Source of the DNA: Augochlora pura
Taxonomy: Eukaryota; Arthropoda; Insecta; Hymenoptera; Halictidae
Length of the DNA stretch: 64,000 nt
Direction of reading: 5' to 3'
Assembly: GCF_028453695.1 (NCBI RefSeq)
Contig: NC_135780.1
Location: forward strand, 11,839,172-11,903,171
The translations under genes and the position numbers were made by a program. Below the pieces are notes generated by a model. It saw only the letters and a list, made by a program, of their open reading frames with translations. It was not told the origin of the DNA and did no database searches. Positions 37,577-50,646 of the stretch are shown here, piece after piece; position 1 is the first letter of the stretch; every line of letters starts with the position of its first letter.

Positions 37577-38710
37577 GGTACCGAGAAGCCAGCCAGCAAG
37601 ACCTCTTGACTCTCCTCCGATCCCGCGTCGCGCCCCCCCAGGCTTCCCGGAAGCCTCGAGAAGGGATCGAATCGTTCGGAGCATCGTGCCAAGGATCGTC
37701 ATCGTTCGCCTTGGATCGGCGGCCAGAGGGTCGGACCGTTCGGTATGTGATCCCCGGCGGTGGTTCAAGGCGGTGCGAGATCGGGACGGGCGGGCCCCCC
37801 GGGTCCAGGAGAATCCGGAGGATCTGGGGAACTGCCGGGGTAGACTAGGATTCATTTGCAATTTTTGTTCGAGGACCGATCTTCTCGGAGCAAAAAATAT
37901 ATCAGGGCGCCGCGTTTCGCTGTTCTCCGATTGCGATTCCAGGTCTTTCGCGTAATATCTAACAGATCCAACAATTCCGTCGTCCGCTCCGAAACAGTCT
38001 AACCCTTCTCCTCGTTTCCGCTTTATCAGTTTCGCTGATCGATTTCTGTGAAATTATTGCATTGCTTGAAACTGCATCAAATGGATCCGATCGAACGTCG
38101 GTGTCTTTTGTACTGTTCAAAAATTAGGCTGTTTCGTGGTTGCCGACGGTATCATCATCATCGTCTTCGGTCCTCGCTCGAAGCAACGCCGTTATCCGAC
38201 GGAGGAGCTGCAACAGCGTTCGCGCGCGTCCTGCAATTACGTTTATCTTTTTCGTTGTTCCGGAGACGTTTTTATTCGCTCTATCTTTTAATATTTTATC
38301 TTTTACCCCTTGTTGACGACGATATGAAATATACGGTTAGATATTAAGGTGTAACGACATTAGCCGAGAAAAATGGTACCTCGTGTCGCGAAAAGGGACA
38401 CGCGTGAATCGTCCGGTCCCAAGATGGCGGTTCGAGGAGGGCCCCGTGAACTGTTCACGCTTGTCTCTGCCCGATCATTATTTAGCCACGTATCCAGCAA
38501 CGAATTTACGCGTACAATTTCGTCTCGTGTCAAGTTTGCGATCTACATATCAAGTCGGAACGATCGGTGCGGACGGCCAATTATACATAACCTGACATAA
38601 CCTGATATCTTCGTTTCAATGACTTTCGAAGCAAGTTCTAACGCGTTAATTAATTTACTTAGCTCGTGATTTTATGCTCAGCGTAGTAGTTCGAGGACGA
38701 CTTTTCCTAT

Positions 38711-38993
38711 TTAACCACTCAGCTGCATAGATCTATTTTTTTAGGTAAATTTTTCGTATCAAAAATTTTCGGTAAAATTTTCGGTAATGTTTTTCGTCGG
38801 TCACGTCGAGTGCAGTTTCTCTGGACAAGTTGTTCTAGGATTAATTTAACATATGCGACATTTACGATTATATTGCACGATCATTTTCATCTAGAAGTAT
38901 TTTTAATTTTTATTAACGTAGAAGTATTTTTGTTGTAAAATTACCACTTCCTTTTGTGACGCGTATACACGTCGTCCGCAGCTAAGAGGTTAA
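38711..38993. mobile_element. TTAA-type MITE, diverged ends
   Basis: Left TTAACCACTCAGCTGC and right, reversed, TTAACCTCTTAGCTGC, 283 bp, AT-rich interior without ORF. Confidence 0.55.
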
Positions 38994-39124
38994 TTTAAAG
39001 AAAACTGTAACACCGAACACGTTGCTTCTTCGATCTCCGAGCTGTCCGTATCGTTCGTATCTCTCCCCTAATCGATCTAGAATCTGCGCACTGGATGCAC
39101 CGCGCTGAACAGATATAACCTTGA

Positions 39125-39196
39125 ACAACAGTTCAAACTATCTAGTTCTACTAACAGTTCAACTATCTAGTTCTACTAACAGTTCAACTATCTTGT
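39125..39196. repeat. AACAGTTCAACTATCTAGTTCTACT tandem triplet
   Basis: Three copies of a roughly 25-bp unit, the first with a small indel. Confidence 0.8.
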
Positions 39197-41090
39197 TCCC
39201 GCGTGGGTCCATCTTGTGAAGCGGAGCCGTAGGATTATCGATTGCAAGACAGTTTGCCAGAAACAGGTTTGCCATGTGTCAGTGATTGTTCGAGACACTC
39301 GCGCGTTCGCTTGTCCCACACACTGTACATAGAAACTCGCGCACCGTTTCCGCGGGATGCTCGGTGCTCCTCCTGCAAACCGATGGAAAACTGTTTCTCT
39401 CTTTCTCGAACCCGCCGCCGAGTCTTTTGATTAAACGTACGAACGTTTCTCTGTTTTGTGAACGATAGAGCTGGGGGCCGGTACCCGAAATTTCAAATTG
39501 AAATCGGATTGGTCGTGTTTTGAGATCAAATATCGAGAATTCTCGGGTACACGAAATTCTAAAAGCCAATCGGGGATTGTTTATAAATCCAGGAATGTTT
39601 TATGTATTTTATTACACAGTATATTGTATATTATGTTATACATTTTGTATTTTATAGCATATTATGTATTGTGTATATTATACTATTTTATACGTTAAGT
39701 ATATTATATTATATTATACTTTATATATATTATGTTGTATTATACATTATGTATGCTATGTTATATTATATATTATGTTTATTAAATCATATATTATGTA
39801 TATTAGATCATGTTATATTAATCGCGTAACTAAGTCACGCGATACACAATCAGCAGAACCTAATGGAATGTTTAAACAATGCTCCTCCGATTTCATTTTA
39901 AACTTTCGGGTACACACAGTGTGACTCGTGCGAATGTTTCGGAACCCAGATTCGATTCAAGATGTCCGAAATCTCGTGCCCGCCTCTCAAACACGTACAA
40001 ACACGTACAAACACGTACAAACACCGACAAACAAGTCGCACGCAAGCCGAATATAATGCGGAAGGACGCGCGATCGCCTCGACACACACGTTTTCGTTGC
40101 ATTGTACATATTTGTAAAGATCATTTTAGGTTAATTTATTATAGGCGTCGGCCGCGTTGCGTCTCCCCTTGGACGACAGGATTCCTCTGTGAATCATCGT
40201 CGTCGTCGCCCAGGGAAATACCCGTAACGACGAACTCCAGCGCGGAGAAACGGCGCAACGCGGAGCCGATTGTAAAAAGCTGTTTCACCAATTAAATGTA
40301 ACACACGTGGAAAAGAAACAACGCCGTTTGAATTCCGTAGCCCATAGTATCCTATTTTCTACCTTTTTTCAGACGCGAGTCCTCGCGGCGGAAGCATGGA
40401 TTACGAAGTACACGCTAATTTTTATTCAAATAAAATAAATTTTTATTGCAAGTATAAGTTTCAATTTCGCAAAGGAAACGAGACGATAGATAAATAATAT
40501 TTCACGTTATCCTAGGTGTTCGGACAACAGTCTGATTATTAGATCAGGTTAGTTTTAGGATAGTAATTGCATGCGCTGTCATTAGATAACGATGTAATGT
40601 TCGCAAAATTGTTGGTCGATCTTCAACTAACCGTTTGGCGATATTGCTAACCGATAAGTGAACTATTGTACGTAGATTGTGAATTGATTGTGAACATTGA
40701 TTCCTGAACAATGGCAAGTCACAATAAAGTATACTTCAGAACGTAATTATTAGATCAGCTCATTTGCTCGACATAAATTGTTATTTCTTAACAATAGGAT
40801 ATTGAATAATATATATATCGTCAGTTTGCAATTAAGAAACTTCTTTTCTTATTTCAATTTAATTCAAAAGAAGCTCAGAATATTCTGTACTTTTCATTAT
40901 TTTTCTGTATAATTTATTTATAATTTATTTCTGTAACAAAATGCTGCATTGGATATGTTATTCAACTCTTCGTTTAGGGTAATTTATACATGGAGAAACG
41001 ATCTCGAAAAAGGGCGAGAAGGATGCTCCTGAAATTGAACACTATCTATAGCTTGCAGATAAAGAAGTAAATTTTATTTATCAGGGAATT

Positions 41091-41335
41091 TCAATTCGTT
41101 TTGAAAATTCGTTTCGTTTTAAAAATTCGTTTCGTTTTGAAAATTCATTTCGTTTTGAAAATTCATTTCGTTTTAAAAATTCGTTTCGTTTTAAAAATTC
41201 AATTCGTTTCGTTTTGAAAATTCATTTCGTTTTGAAAATTCGTTTCGTTTTGAAAATTCGTTTCGTTTTAAAAATTCATTTCGTTTTGAAAATTCGTTTC
41301 GTTTTAAAAATTCATTTCGTTTTGAAAATTCGATT
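41091..41335. repeat. TTCGTTTCGTTTTGAAAA tandem array
   Basis: About 13 copies of an 18-bp unit. Codon-like length keeps frames open in both directions without coding meaning. Confidence 0.9.
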
Positions 41336-42704
41336 CGGCCGGCGCTGTGCGGCGTCTCGCAAATCCGGGCGATCAGAGGCACCGCCTAAACGCTCACGTA
41401 TTTGCCGAGCGACGGGGGAGCCGCATTAGGGTGTTATTTTCTGGAATAATGCCGTGAGCGTCCGAGCGTGGCAACGCGCGGGAGTATCGGTGCCCCGTTG
41501 ATCCCATCAAATGGGAATCAGTCCCGTGTCTCTCCCCCTCCTTAAATCGGCTTTTATTGTTTTAAACTCGTTCGTATCGGATCGGATCGCATCAGCCCTA
41601 ACTCGCGTTTATCCACCCCTCCGGGAAGGATCGAATGCCGGCGGGAACGTCGATCAAAGACCGATCTGTTGTTCGATTTCAATCGAAGGAAATTCGTTCG
41701 ATCTAGGAGTCCCTATGAATTTTTATGAATCGTATTAAATCATAGATCCTCGTGAATTTTTATGGATCTTCGCGACTCCTTATAAACCTTTGTAGACCCT
41801 TAGTGATATTTATTAATTTTATTTATAGTAATGGAGCCAGCTTCTGTGCAGTGACTTAAATAATTGACTCTACGTTTATCAAACAAAAATATATTAAATG
41901 TTTTAATTCTTTTATCTTATTTCTAAATTTAAAAAATTGGAATGCTTTAATCGGTAAGTAGACATATTTGCAGCGAATAAAATCGAAAGTGATTTTATTA
42001 TTATCTGCTGTAAAGAATAAGTGTATGCTCTTACATATGAATAGATTAAATTAAACGAAATATAAAGTTAATTATGCCAGGGAATAAAACAAAGGCTCAG
42101 CGTTTGACTAGCATATAATAATCGGATTTATCAGTTTATTCAATATTTTATTATTTTCTACGGGCTGAGATTTTCGTTGTTTCTCGGTCGGAAGAAGTTG
42201 CTCGCTGAATTTCGCGATGAAACGCGGCGTAATCGCGCATCGGCCCGATGTAAGACGATAATGTCTGGCCTGGAATTCTTATAAGAAGCCATACTCCGCG
42301 GAGAACCGATACTGGGGGAACAAGGACCCCTGTCACTTCCCACGAAAGGTTCCTCGAGATCGCGAGACCAACGGAAAGCAACCGTCTCGAGAGCCTTTCC
42401 TTCGTTCGACACCGAACCCCATCGACCGGCAATCTCTTTTCGCCGTTCAGTTCTACGATGTTCGAATTTAAATTCTGTAAAATTATTCAGCGGAGGGGAG
42501 ACAAATAAACTGAATAATTTAATCAATTCTTTGTCTTTGAATACAACGCCTGCTGGTCAAATTGACTTTTTATTTTAATTTTCAACACTCGAATGGTGGA
42601 GCTTTCTGGTAAATTATTTATTTATTTTTAGTACAAGTACCCAGAGAAAAATCGACAATTGCCCTTTCCTTTTAAATAACTTAGTCTTCGTTTTCATTTT
42701 ATTT

Positions 42705-42804
42705 NNNNNNNNNNNNNNNNNNNNNNNNNNNNNNNNNNNNNNNNNNNNNNNNNNNNNNNNNNNNNNNNNNNNNNNNNNNNNNNNNNNNNNNNNNNNNNNN
42801 NNNN
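42705..42804. other. Assembly gap (100 N)
   Basis: Run of exactly 100 N, a conventional gap of unknown true size; a CT-rich microsatellite follows about 120 bp later. Confidence 1.
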
Positions 42805-42927
42805 CGCCGTCAAAGCGAGTTAACGTCGAATAAATCAAAATAAAAGGGGGTAAACGCGGCGCCCTGCTGCGCGACGGCCCAGAAAGATCAGGGGTGTGCC
42901 CCTGTTCCCGGATCGAAAGAGTTACCT

Positions 42928-42978
42928 GCCTTCTCTCTCTCTCTCTCTCTCTCTCTTTATTTCTCTCTCTCTTTCTCT
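42928..42978. repeat. (CT)n microsatellite
   Basis: CT/TTTCT tract near the gap. It keeps two long frames open artificially. Confidence 0.9.
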
Positions 42979-45099
42979 GCCGTTCTCTCTTTGTGGACGG
43001 TTGTTGCACCGCGTGCAGCACACGCTCGCGAGGATCCATGGTCCGTGGGCATCGACCAGTGAAATTGTTCTTAATGTTCCTGAACGGTCTCGCGCCTCTT
43101 TCGTTTTCCACCGGGGTGCAGACTTTCCTACTATTTCCTCTTTCCTCGTCGCCCAACTTTCGCCTATTCTTTCACCAATTCAGCTTTACCTTTGGACGCC
43201 CCGAGTGCCAAATATCGAGAATTCAAATAGCTGAGAATTCTTCAAATATTCGAGAGATTCGTCTAACGAGACAGAAGCTGGAAATATACAATTTACGAAC
43301 AGAGCTATTGTTCGTAAATCTCTCGTCGTTCATATTTAACACTAGATTGCCTAAGCAAGTCATTTCGACTGCTTTTCAATTTCAATTTTGTAAAAATAAT
43401 TATGTAAATAATGACACAGCTTCTTATAATTTCGTGACTTTTTCTGCAACATATAAATTAATTATAACGTTTATTAATCATTGTTGTTGCCCCCCTCCCC
43501 CCTCCTTCATTTCCGGTATACGTAAAGAGAATATACCCTCTTTAAAATTACCGCGCTCAGTACATGGTGCCCGCGCGGCTGTGATAAACCTGCGAGCTGG
43601 CCACGTGGTGAGGGAGATAGATAGATAGAAGAATTAAAATAGAGAACACGTGCTAAGATAAGAAAAGATTACGTAAATTTAATTAATCGTTATAAGGAAA
43701 ATAGTTAATAAAAGCAGAGCTGTGAAAGAGAGACGAACAGTTGACCTAAATTGTCGTTTCTCTTAATTACAGGTAAACTTGTGAATATTGTATATAGTGT
43801 AGTTATAGGAATATAGGTTATAATATAAATCTCTTAATTATAGAGAAACAAGTCAATTAGTCAATTCATTTCGATCATCAAAACCCTTCGAAAATCCACA
43901 TCATATATATACGTGTGTTATACCTATATTGCCGAAAGCAATTATTTTCCCGGCTTCAAGCTCCCGTCTTTCTAGCGTTAATTGATCAAGTAAACGGAGC
44001 GAGTATAAATTTTCTTTACGATCGCATGCTTGTCTAAAATACATCTGTAAAACAATATATTCGCATGATTTCCTTGTAAAAATTATTGAACGGATTGAGA
44101 AAATAATTAGAAACAGAATGCTTCGATAATTCAACAAAGTGTACAGCTCCGCGAGCGAATAAAATGGAGGAAAAACTAGCTATAGAAAGCAACAATTTTC
44201 AACGGGATATTTCTAAATCGTCTTTTCGGCAATTACTTATGGTCAATACCGTCCGATTGCGTTCGTTGAACGGCCGTAGGAGGAGCCGTCAAATGGGAGC
44301 AGACATTTCGCATGCAACCCGGCACGAATCAATTGGGACGAGCATAAAGAGATTCCGTCCGACGCCATAGATCAAGAGGATCCTGTCGGTAAACAGGATA
44401 GCGTTACAGATTCCTTGAAAGAGATCCTCTACCTTCGTGATGAATGCGGGACGGAAGGGAGGCCGAAAGAGAAAGAGAGAGGACGACAGAGGGAGAGAGA
44501 GGGACAACGGAAAACAGAATGGCCCCGAATCGCAGAGCCCCCGGTACACGAAATCAGAGGATTAGCCGGGTCTGAACGGCTTCTCCGTGGTTTCCTTTCT
44601 CGTCCTTCCTGCTCCTTAGACGTCTCTCTACCTCGCGAGAAACGATCCCGTAGGATCATAGGTGAACGGCCCCCCGAAACGAAGCTAATCCGGACGGTAC
44701 ATGCGCGGCCAGCATTTCGCGCGCGTGTGTGTGTGCAACGCAGCAACGATCCTGTATTACGAGATCTGGATCGCGTGGGAGGCTCCTGTTTACACCTAAA
44801 CGGCAACCTTACGCCCGGAGGCCGGGTCGCTCTGTCGTGAAATCGACACCGTTGCGGACGGCGAGACCTGTTCGTCGACGCGACGGCCTCTGTCCAACGA
44901 CTTTGGAAATCGCTGGCGAGAAAGGAGCGAGCTGCTCCAATAATTCCATAAATAAATCAATAAATAAAGAAATCTGTAGAAAGTGGGCGAAATTAATTTC
45001 TATTATTAGAATTTTAATTATTATTATTATCTATTATTATTATTTATTTCTACTATTATTTCTATTATTATTTCTATTATCTACAATTTTAGAAGCCCC

Positions 45100-45746
45100 A
45101 GTTTACTAACGACCTTTGGGACCCATTGTTACCGCAACAGCATCTGCTAAAATGTCTACACCTTGTAACATAAGTGCTCTCTCATGGCATCGGAAATAAG
45201 ATTGCCGATGGCTTTGTCCCCATTAGCCGAGATGGTTGCAACTTGCGCAATTTCTTCCGGTGTAGCGACTGGTTTACTCAACGAATGTAAAGTAAGAATA
45301 CTCACCAAAAAATGTAAAATATTGTTTTAAAAAAAAAAAAAAAAATTATGTATTTGTATGGAAGGCAGAACGGATGGGTTACATCCACTGCCAATAAAGT
45401 TTCAATCAATCAATCTGGTTTACTCGAAGCTTTCAATTGATCTTTAACCGTGTCAACCGCTAACATAACACCTCTTCTTATTACAACAGGATTAGCCCCT
45501 TTACTAATTTTCTCAAAGCCTTCTTTAGCAATAGCCCTTGCTAAAACTGTAGCTGTCGTTGTACCATCACCAGCTTCTTCGTTCGTATTGTTTGCTACAT
45601 CTTGCACCAATTTTGCTCCAATATTCTGAAACTTATCTTTCAACTCCACACCTTTTGCCACAGTAACACCGTCTTTGGTCATTTTTGGACTGCCCCAGCT
45701 TTGTTCCAATATAACATTACGGGTATAACATAACCTAGTTTACTAA
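45100..45746 (-). pseudogene. Hsp60: Hsp60 retrocopy, circularly permuted
   Basis: Derived from the mitochondrial chaperonin HSP60/GroEL. Reading the minus strand from 45721 down, it runs from NVILEQSWGSPK through LVQDVANNTNEEAGDGTTTA and GFEKISKGANPV to ISDAM at about 45184. It then jumps back to RALMLQGVDILADAVAVTMG, ending PKGR at 45110. In the true protein RALMLQG...PKGR lies immediately before NVILEQS, so the copy is rotated. AGTTTACTAA flanks both ends (45100-45109 and 45737-45746), a target duplication. No poly(A) tail is seen, and about 15 bp of filler lies at the upper end. The source segment is about 466 nt. A 135-bp insert splits it, and the total coverage is about 155 of some 570 residues, so it cannot make a chaperonin. 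Confidence 0.9.
45269..45425 (+). mobile_element. Short retroposon inserted in the Hsp60 retrocopy
   Basis: A 135-bp insert (45280-45414) flanked by an exact 11-bp duplication CTGGTTTACTC (45269-45279, 45415-45425). Its right end reads CCAATAAAGTTTC followed by three CAAT/TCAA units, the tail type of a 5'-truncated non-LTR element or SINE. An internal A16 tract lies near 45331-45346. Confidence 0.75.
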
Positions 45747-47922
45747 TAATTCTGTATCAACCCTTGCACCGGTTTCAACCCCTCGCGTGTCTACTCTCGG
45801 CAAACCTGGTCCACTTTTTTCTGTTTTCACATAAAATTTTCCCATAACACTGTACTCTGTGACGAGAGAAGGGGGACCGGACATTTTGCGAGGACCCAGG
45901 GGTGTCGATCGCGGTCCCGGCGGCAGCGAACACTGTCCGAGAAGTCGTTCGCTCCCGATTCACGTCGTCGATGATCGGCGGCCGGCAGAAAAAGGGAGAA
46001 GCTCGCGAAGAATGAGCCGGGCCCGGCATGAATGAACAGGAAAGAGAGAGAGGCTGGCGTGAAAGGGAGAGGTTCTTGGAAAGGCGCTAACGTGCCCGGA
46101 GTTCCTCTGGGCCCGGTGAATGGGGCTCGATGCGTCAACGTTACGTTTCAATCCCGCGGGAGAGCAAAAAAGAGCGGGAGAGAGCGCGAGATGGTTGGAT
46201 AGAAAAAGTGAAAACGAGAGAAAAAGAAACAGAGATAGAGAGAGAAAGAAAGAAAAAGAGCTAGAGAGTGAAAGAGACAGAGAATAGCATAGACAGTTCG
46301 ACCGGAAAGTGTACGGCAGGTAGAGAGGTGCCTTTAATACCATTTCGTGGCATTTACACCTCGAGAACGTTCGTACAAAAATCGAAGGGGGTTCTGCTCC
46401 CTTGGATCTCGGCTGTCGTTCATTGTCGGGGCTCTGCCTATACACGGTGACCATTGACGAAACGACTTCCCGTCACGCCATTGCTCGCGCAGCTCGTCTC
46501 CTCTTTTCACGCTCGGTACGACGGCTCCTTCTCTCGGCCGATGACCAACCAAGAATTTTTCTCGCGAAATCGTCTCGCTGCTCCTCTGGGAACAGGTACC
46601 ATCGACTTTGTGCTCGGACACTGGACGACACGCTGAATGAAAAATTGCTCCCTTTGACTCTCATCGGGGTGCTGCTGCTACGCTTTCGACGAACCGGAGC
46701 TGCGCCGGATTGCACAAGCTTGACTTCTCGACGGGAGAAACGTCTTTGAAGCTTCGGATATTGAAACTAGATTTTTCTTATATCGGTTTTGTACTGATAA
46801 TTAGGCTGATAATAATTTTAACGCCAGGTAGGCAATTTTAAAAATAGGAAATTAAAGTACTCTGTTTGGTCGGATAAAAAGTTGAAAAGATACATTTTCT
46901 GACATAAGAGATCGTGACAGGATCTTGACACAACTATGACGTAAGAGGTCAAGACGTGATAGATTAGGGTGGAAATTAATTTCCACGTGGCAGTCGAGTT
47001 TCCATGGATAAAAGGGCAGTCGAATGCATAATTTCGTTCAGTGGGGCAGAGCCTAAAAGGTTTTTGTAGCACGATATCCCGCTGGACAGGTGAAAAATCG
47101 CGAGAAGTCGACAAAAAGGATCGCCGTTTCGAAAATAAGGGAGCTCGACGGTCACGAATATGATCGATGGACATTGACGGTCCCTGATCCGTGTAATTCG
47201 CATACGTAAGAGGATACGAAAGGACTCATTGTCCCGGCTGTCCGCTCCTCGAACGACAGCTCTGACGGATCCGCCTATCCGTCGACGGTTTGCGCATTTC
47301 GGGAAAACTAAAATAACCTTTTTCGACCTGTTCGTCTCGCTCGTTCCCCGGACTCGTCGAATCTTTGACGGAGGAGGAGCCCCGGCGCGGCACGATTCCG
47401 CGCCGATGCAAATGTCGGTTCCGCTTCCGTTACGCGGATCAATGAGAATCTCTCGATCGTTTCCAGGGAGAAATCCGCTCGGACGCGATCGAGGGGACCG
47501 GTCCGATTCGACGCGAGTAACTGGATCATCGTTCCCGCTGACCGGTTTTTTCTTTATTTTCTCTAACAGCTGGTCCTTTCTCTTTCTCTCTTTCTCATTC
47601 TCTTTCTCTCTCTCTCTTTCTCTTTCTATTCTTCTCAAATCGCTATAAAAAGCGGAGAACGTCACGCGCTCGAATTTAATTGTTCGAGCAATTAGGAACG
47701 CGTCTCTTCGCGCGCTTCCGGTTCTGCGAACGCGACGCTCGATTTTTCTAGAAATTGTTGGAACATGAAACGTTTAAAAGCTCATAATAAATAAGTAAAT
47801 TTGAATGATTCAAAAATGTGATTTACGTAGCTTTGATTCTAGATTTAATTTAATTCTCCGATTTAAGAGAACCTTTTTCAGAAAGGTGAATCGTAGGGAA
47901 AAGGGTTAATCGTTCGGTCACT

Positions 47923-48184
47923 TTAACCCTCTTAGTGCCGGAAGGAAAAGCCAAATTTTGCGGTTGTACTAGGGTTTGGGAAAAGGCTCGTATAAACCAA
48001 ACGAAAAGCAATATTTACATAATTCGAAAAGCAGTGTATTAAGGACGAAATCGAGAATGACACAGTGATGCCAATTTTTCTAAATTCATTGGAAATTACA
48101 TAAATAACAAAGGTATAAGTATAGGCATTTTTCGCCACTGCAGCGCGGACCGATATATCGGCCCTCCGGCACTAAGAGGGTTAA
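47923..48184. mobile_element. TTAA-type MITE with 16-bp perfect inverted ends
   Basis: TTAA duplicated on both sides. Ends are CCCTCTTAGTGCCGGA and its exact inverse, 262 bp overall. The end sequence differs from the CCCTTTGCACTC group, so it is a separate subfamily and looks the youngest of the set. Confidence 0.8.
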
Positions 48185-50362
48185 TAACGCAGGAAGTGGC
48201 AGACGATCCTGCAATTTGGTAGATCGAAAGTCGAGATCCTCGTCTTTCCTACGCGCGAGTGAAATCAAAGCAAGAATTTCTTTTGTGATCGCCGGTTCGA
48301 GCGGCAGTCTGCGCGCGGGCGGATCGTAATCCCTAATGGAATATGATGTCAAACGCGTCGCCGTTGGCATAACCGTAGAACCCCGTGGCCATTGCCTAGC
48401 AGTAAATCTCGTTGAGTTATCGCCGTTTAAACGACTGTGAAATTAGCGGTTTAGCGTGCCGCGGCTCCGGATCGCCTCGTAACTGTCTTCTAGGTGCTAA
48501 ATCTCGCGGGGGCCGAATATTCGGCCGAGGGGGACGGTTCCCCGGCGAATCAGCCGCCAACTTCCTACTCGACGTTTCGCGCTCCTTGTACGACAAACCG
48601 ACTTTGCGATCCGGAAGATAAATCGATAAATATTCCGAGACGAATCGGCCGATTAGGCGACGGATCCGTCGACGGAAGCTTCGGGGATCCCTGCGGGCTC
48701 GTAACTCGTTTTTAGCCGCGTAATTTTAGATATACAGTGTCCCAACGATCCCGGTGTTCCGACGGGAGAATTTCTCGGTAGAAGGCGCCGATGTCGCGGA
48801 AAAGGACGCCCGTTTCCCACAAGCGGACGGGGACGTCGTTAATCGGCGAGCACCAGCAGACATCAGAAGACGGCTGGCAGAAGAAACAAACACCGCCGGG
48901 GCCGTAACCGACGGCTTTTATTATCGGCGTAAGCGTGGGGTTTATTACGGCGAAAAACTGTTTGGACGATACACGGAACGCGCGGAGTCGAACCGCGCTT
49001 TGACCGTGCCGACGCGACGCCGGGACATACCCGTTTAAGTCCGACGTCGTCACCGAAAATTCATTGACGCTGCCAAGGCCTGACGGCTGTGACTGAACCA
49101 ATCATACTTCTATAAACATAATTGTCCAGTTTCACACTTGAGCTACCCTAAACGTATTCCAGCGGTGGCAAAAATACTCGATTTCGAACAGTAAATAAAT
49201 AAAATCTGGTAACAATTGATGTAAGTATGTGCTTTAAAAAATATCGGTTAAATAATGTATGATATCTAGTATATGTTAGTGTAAACTATTAGGTCTTAGG
49301 TTTCGTTTTTTTCTTGGTGGAAATGAAACACAATAGATTACTAAACAAAAACTATTGCAAAGAATCGAACAAAACTTTTAGCAAATAAGACTTACTATAT
49401 CAGTTGTCCAAAAATATATAACGATTATGCAGCTTAAGCGTGAAGTTGGCTGTGAAAAAATTAAGTCTTTTCTTGGGAAAAACGAAATTACTTTCCGAAC
49501 AACGCAATAGTATAAGTTAGAATAAGCTAGAAAGGAGCTAATCCGCGCGCGAAACCGGTCAAGAGAAACGTGTAATTTCGCGTGAATGTCCACTTGGCGG
49601 CGAGGGGTGGTCGTCATTGAGCCAGTGTCCGGCAGTGTCCGACGGAATTAGGGAGATATCGAAAATTGGCGGACATTGTAGCGATGGGCGCGGTCAGTTC
49701 GAACGAAATTTCCTCGGTGAATGGCGGCGACACCTCTCTTTAAACACCTTTTCGCTAGCCGATACGGTTGTGCGTCAACGTTGCGCGCGCGCGACGACTT
49801 TTGAATTTCAGCGGGGCCCGCGCGCGCGGCAGCTGCACCGACTTAATTGACAGAGAGAGCAACGCCGCGGGAACCACCTTGTCGATCCAACCCCCGTTTC
49901 TCCACTGTAATTCGATCAAGAACCCCGTTGACTACCGACACTGTTGACATTTGGTTATTTTGACGTCACGCTGCGAGCGCTCGCCGAAGTTCCGGGGCTC
50001 CGGGCAACCCTTTCCGCTTTGACGGACCACCTTCGGGACCACCCGCGGGCCCCGTTGCTCGGCCCGACACCCGAGCAAACCCGAGCTCGAACGCCGATAA
50101 ATTAACGGACACCCCGTTAGGAACAATCACCGCGACGTGGAATTCGATTTTACGGGGTCGCGCGCCCCTATTCTATGCAGTTTTTTGCGATTGTTGCGCG
50201 AAAATCATCGGCGGACGATTGTATTTTCGAAACGCAGAGTTTGGAGGTTATGCTGACTAAGATTTCCTTCGAGTTTGTTATCTGATTAGAGATACGAGCT
50301 AAGATGCACTCGTCGTGAGATAAAATATTATTTTCATAGCGAGTAGAATCGTATACTCTTGA

Positions 50363-50600
50363 TTAACCCTTTGCGGCCGAGTGGCGACCCTAAGGCGCCG
50401 CTAGAAACGATAATGCTACGTTTTGAAATAATTTTTATCAAATTTACTTATATTTGGAAAATTGTCAACAGCTGTTAACTGTTGCAGGAGTCACAAAATT
50501 CGATTCTATAATGTATAAAATGGAAACACTGTAAGTCTGAACAAATGTGTTTGATTTCCAGTTAAAATTTTATCTGCCCAGATAAAAAAATCATTATAGG
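50363..50600. mobile_element. TTAA-type MITE, right end lost
   Basis: Starts TTAACCCTTTGCGGCCGAGT, followed by GGCGCCGCTAGAAACG and AAAATGGAAACACTG, as in the complete neighbour at 50647. No right inverted end was found; the right limit is approximate. Confidence 0.5.
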
Positions 50601-50646
50601 TTATATATCAATATAAATATAATTCTATATTATATACAATTACATA

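Larger units (their letters stand above)
37577..45099. other. CBF-beta 3' region and gene-free repeat-rich DNA
   Basis: The first part must hold the CBF-beta 3' UTR, whose end I could not place. Beyond it I see only simple repeats, one or two TTAA elements and the assembly gap. No gene is supported on either strand. Confidence 0.5.

Noticed and set aside
37202..37861. 219-codon minus-strand frame
   Set aside because: Antisense of CBF-beta exon 3 and its GC-rich 3' UTR; the valine/methionine run mirrors the histidine codons.
42894..43628. 244-codon plus-strand frame
   Set aside because: Begins in a CT microsatellite beside the assembly gap, contains low-complexity Ser/Leu runs and shows no domain or splice context.
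43560..43930. TGGTGCCCGCG followed by AT-rich DNA as a primer-binding site beside an LTR
   Set aside because: No TG...CA-bounded LTR or duplication could be found next to it.
45331..45346. A16 tract as the poly(A) tail of the Hsp60 retrocopy
   Set aside because: It lies inside the later 135-bp insert and in the wrong orientation and position for the Hsp60 copy.
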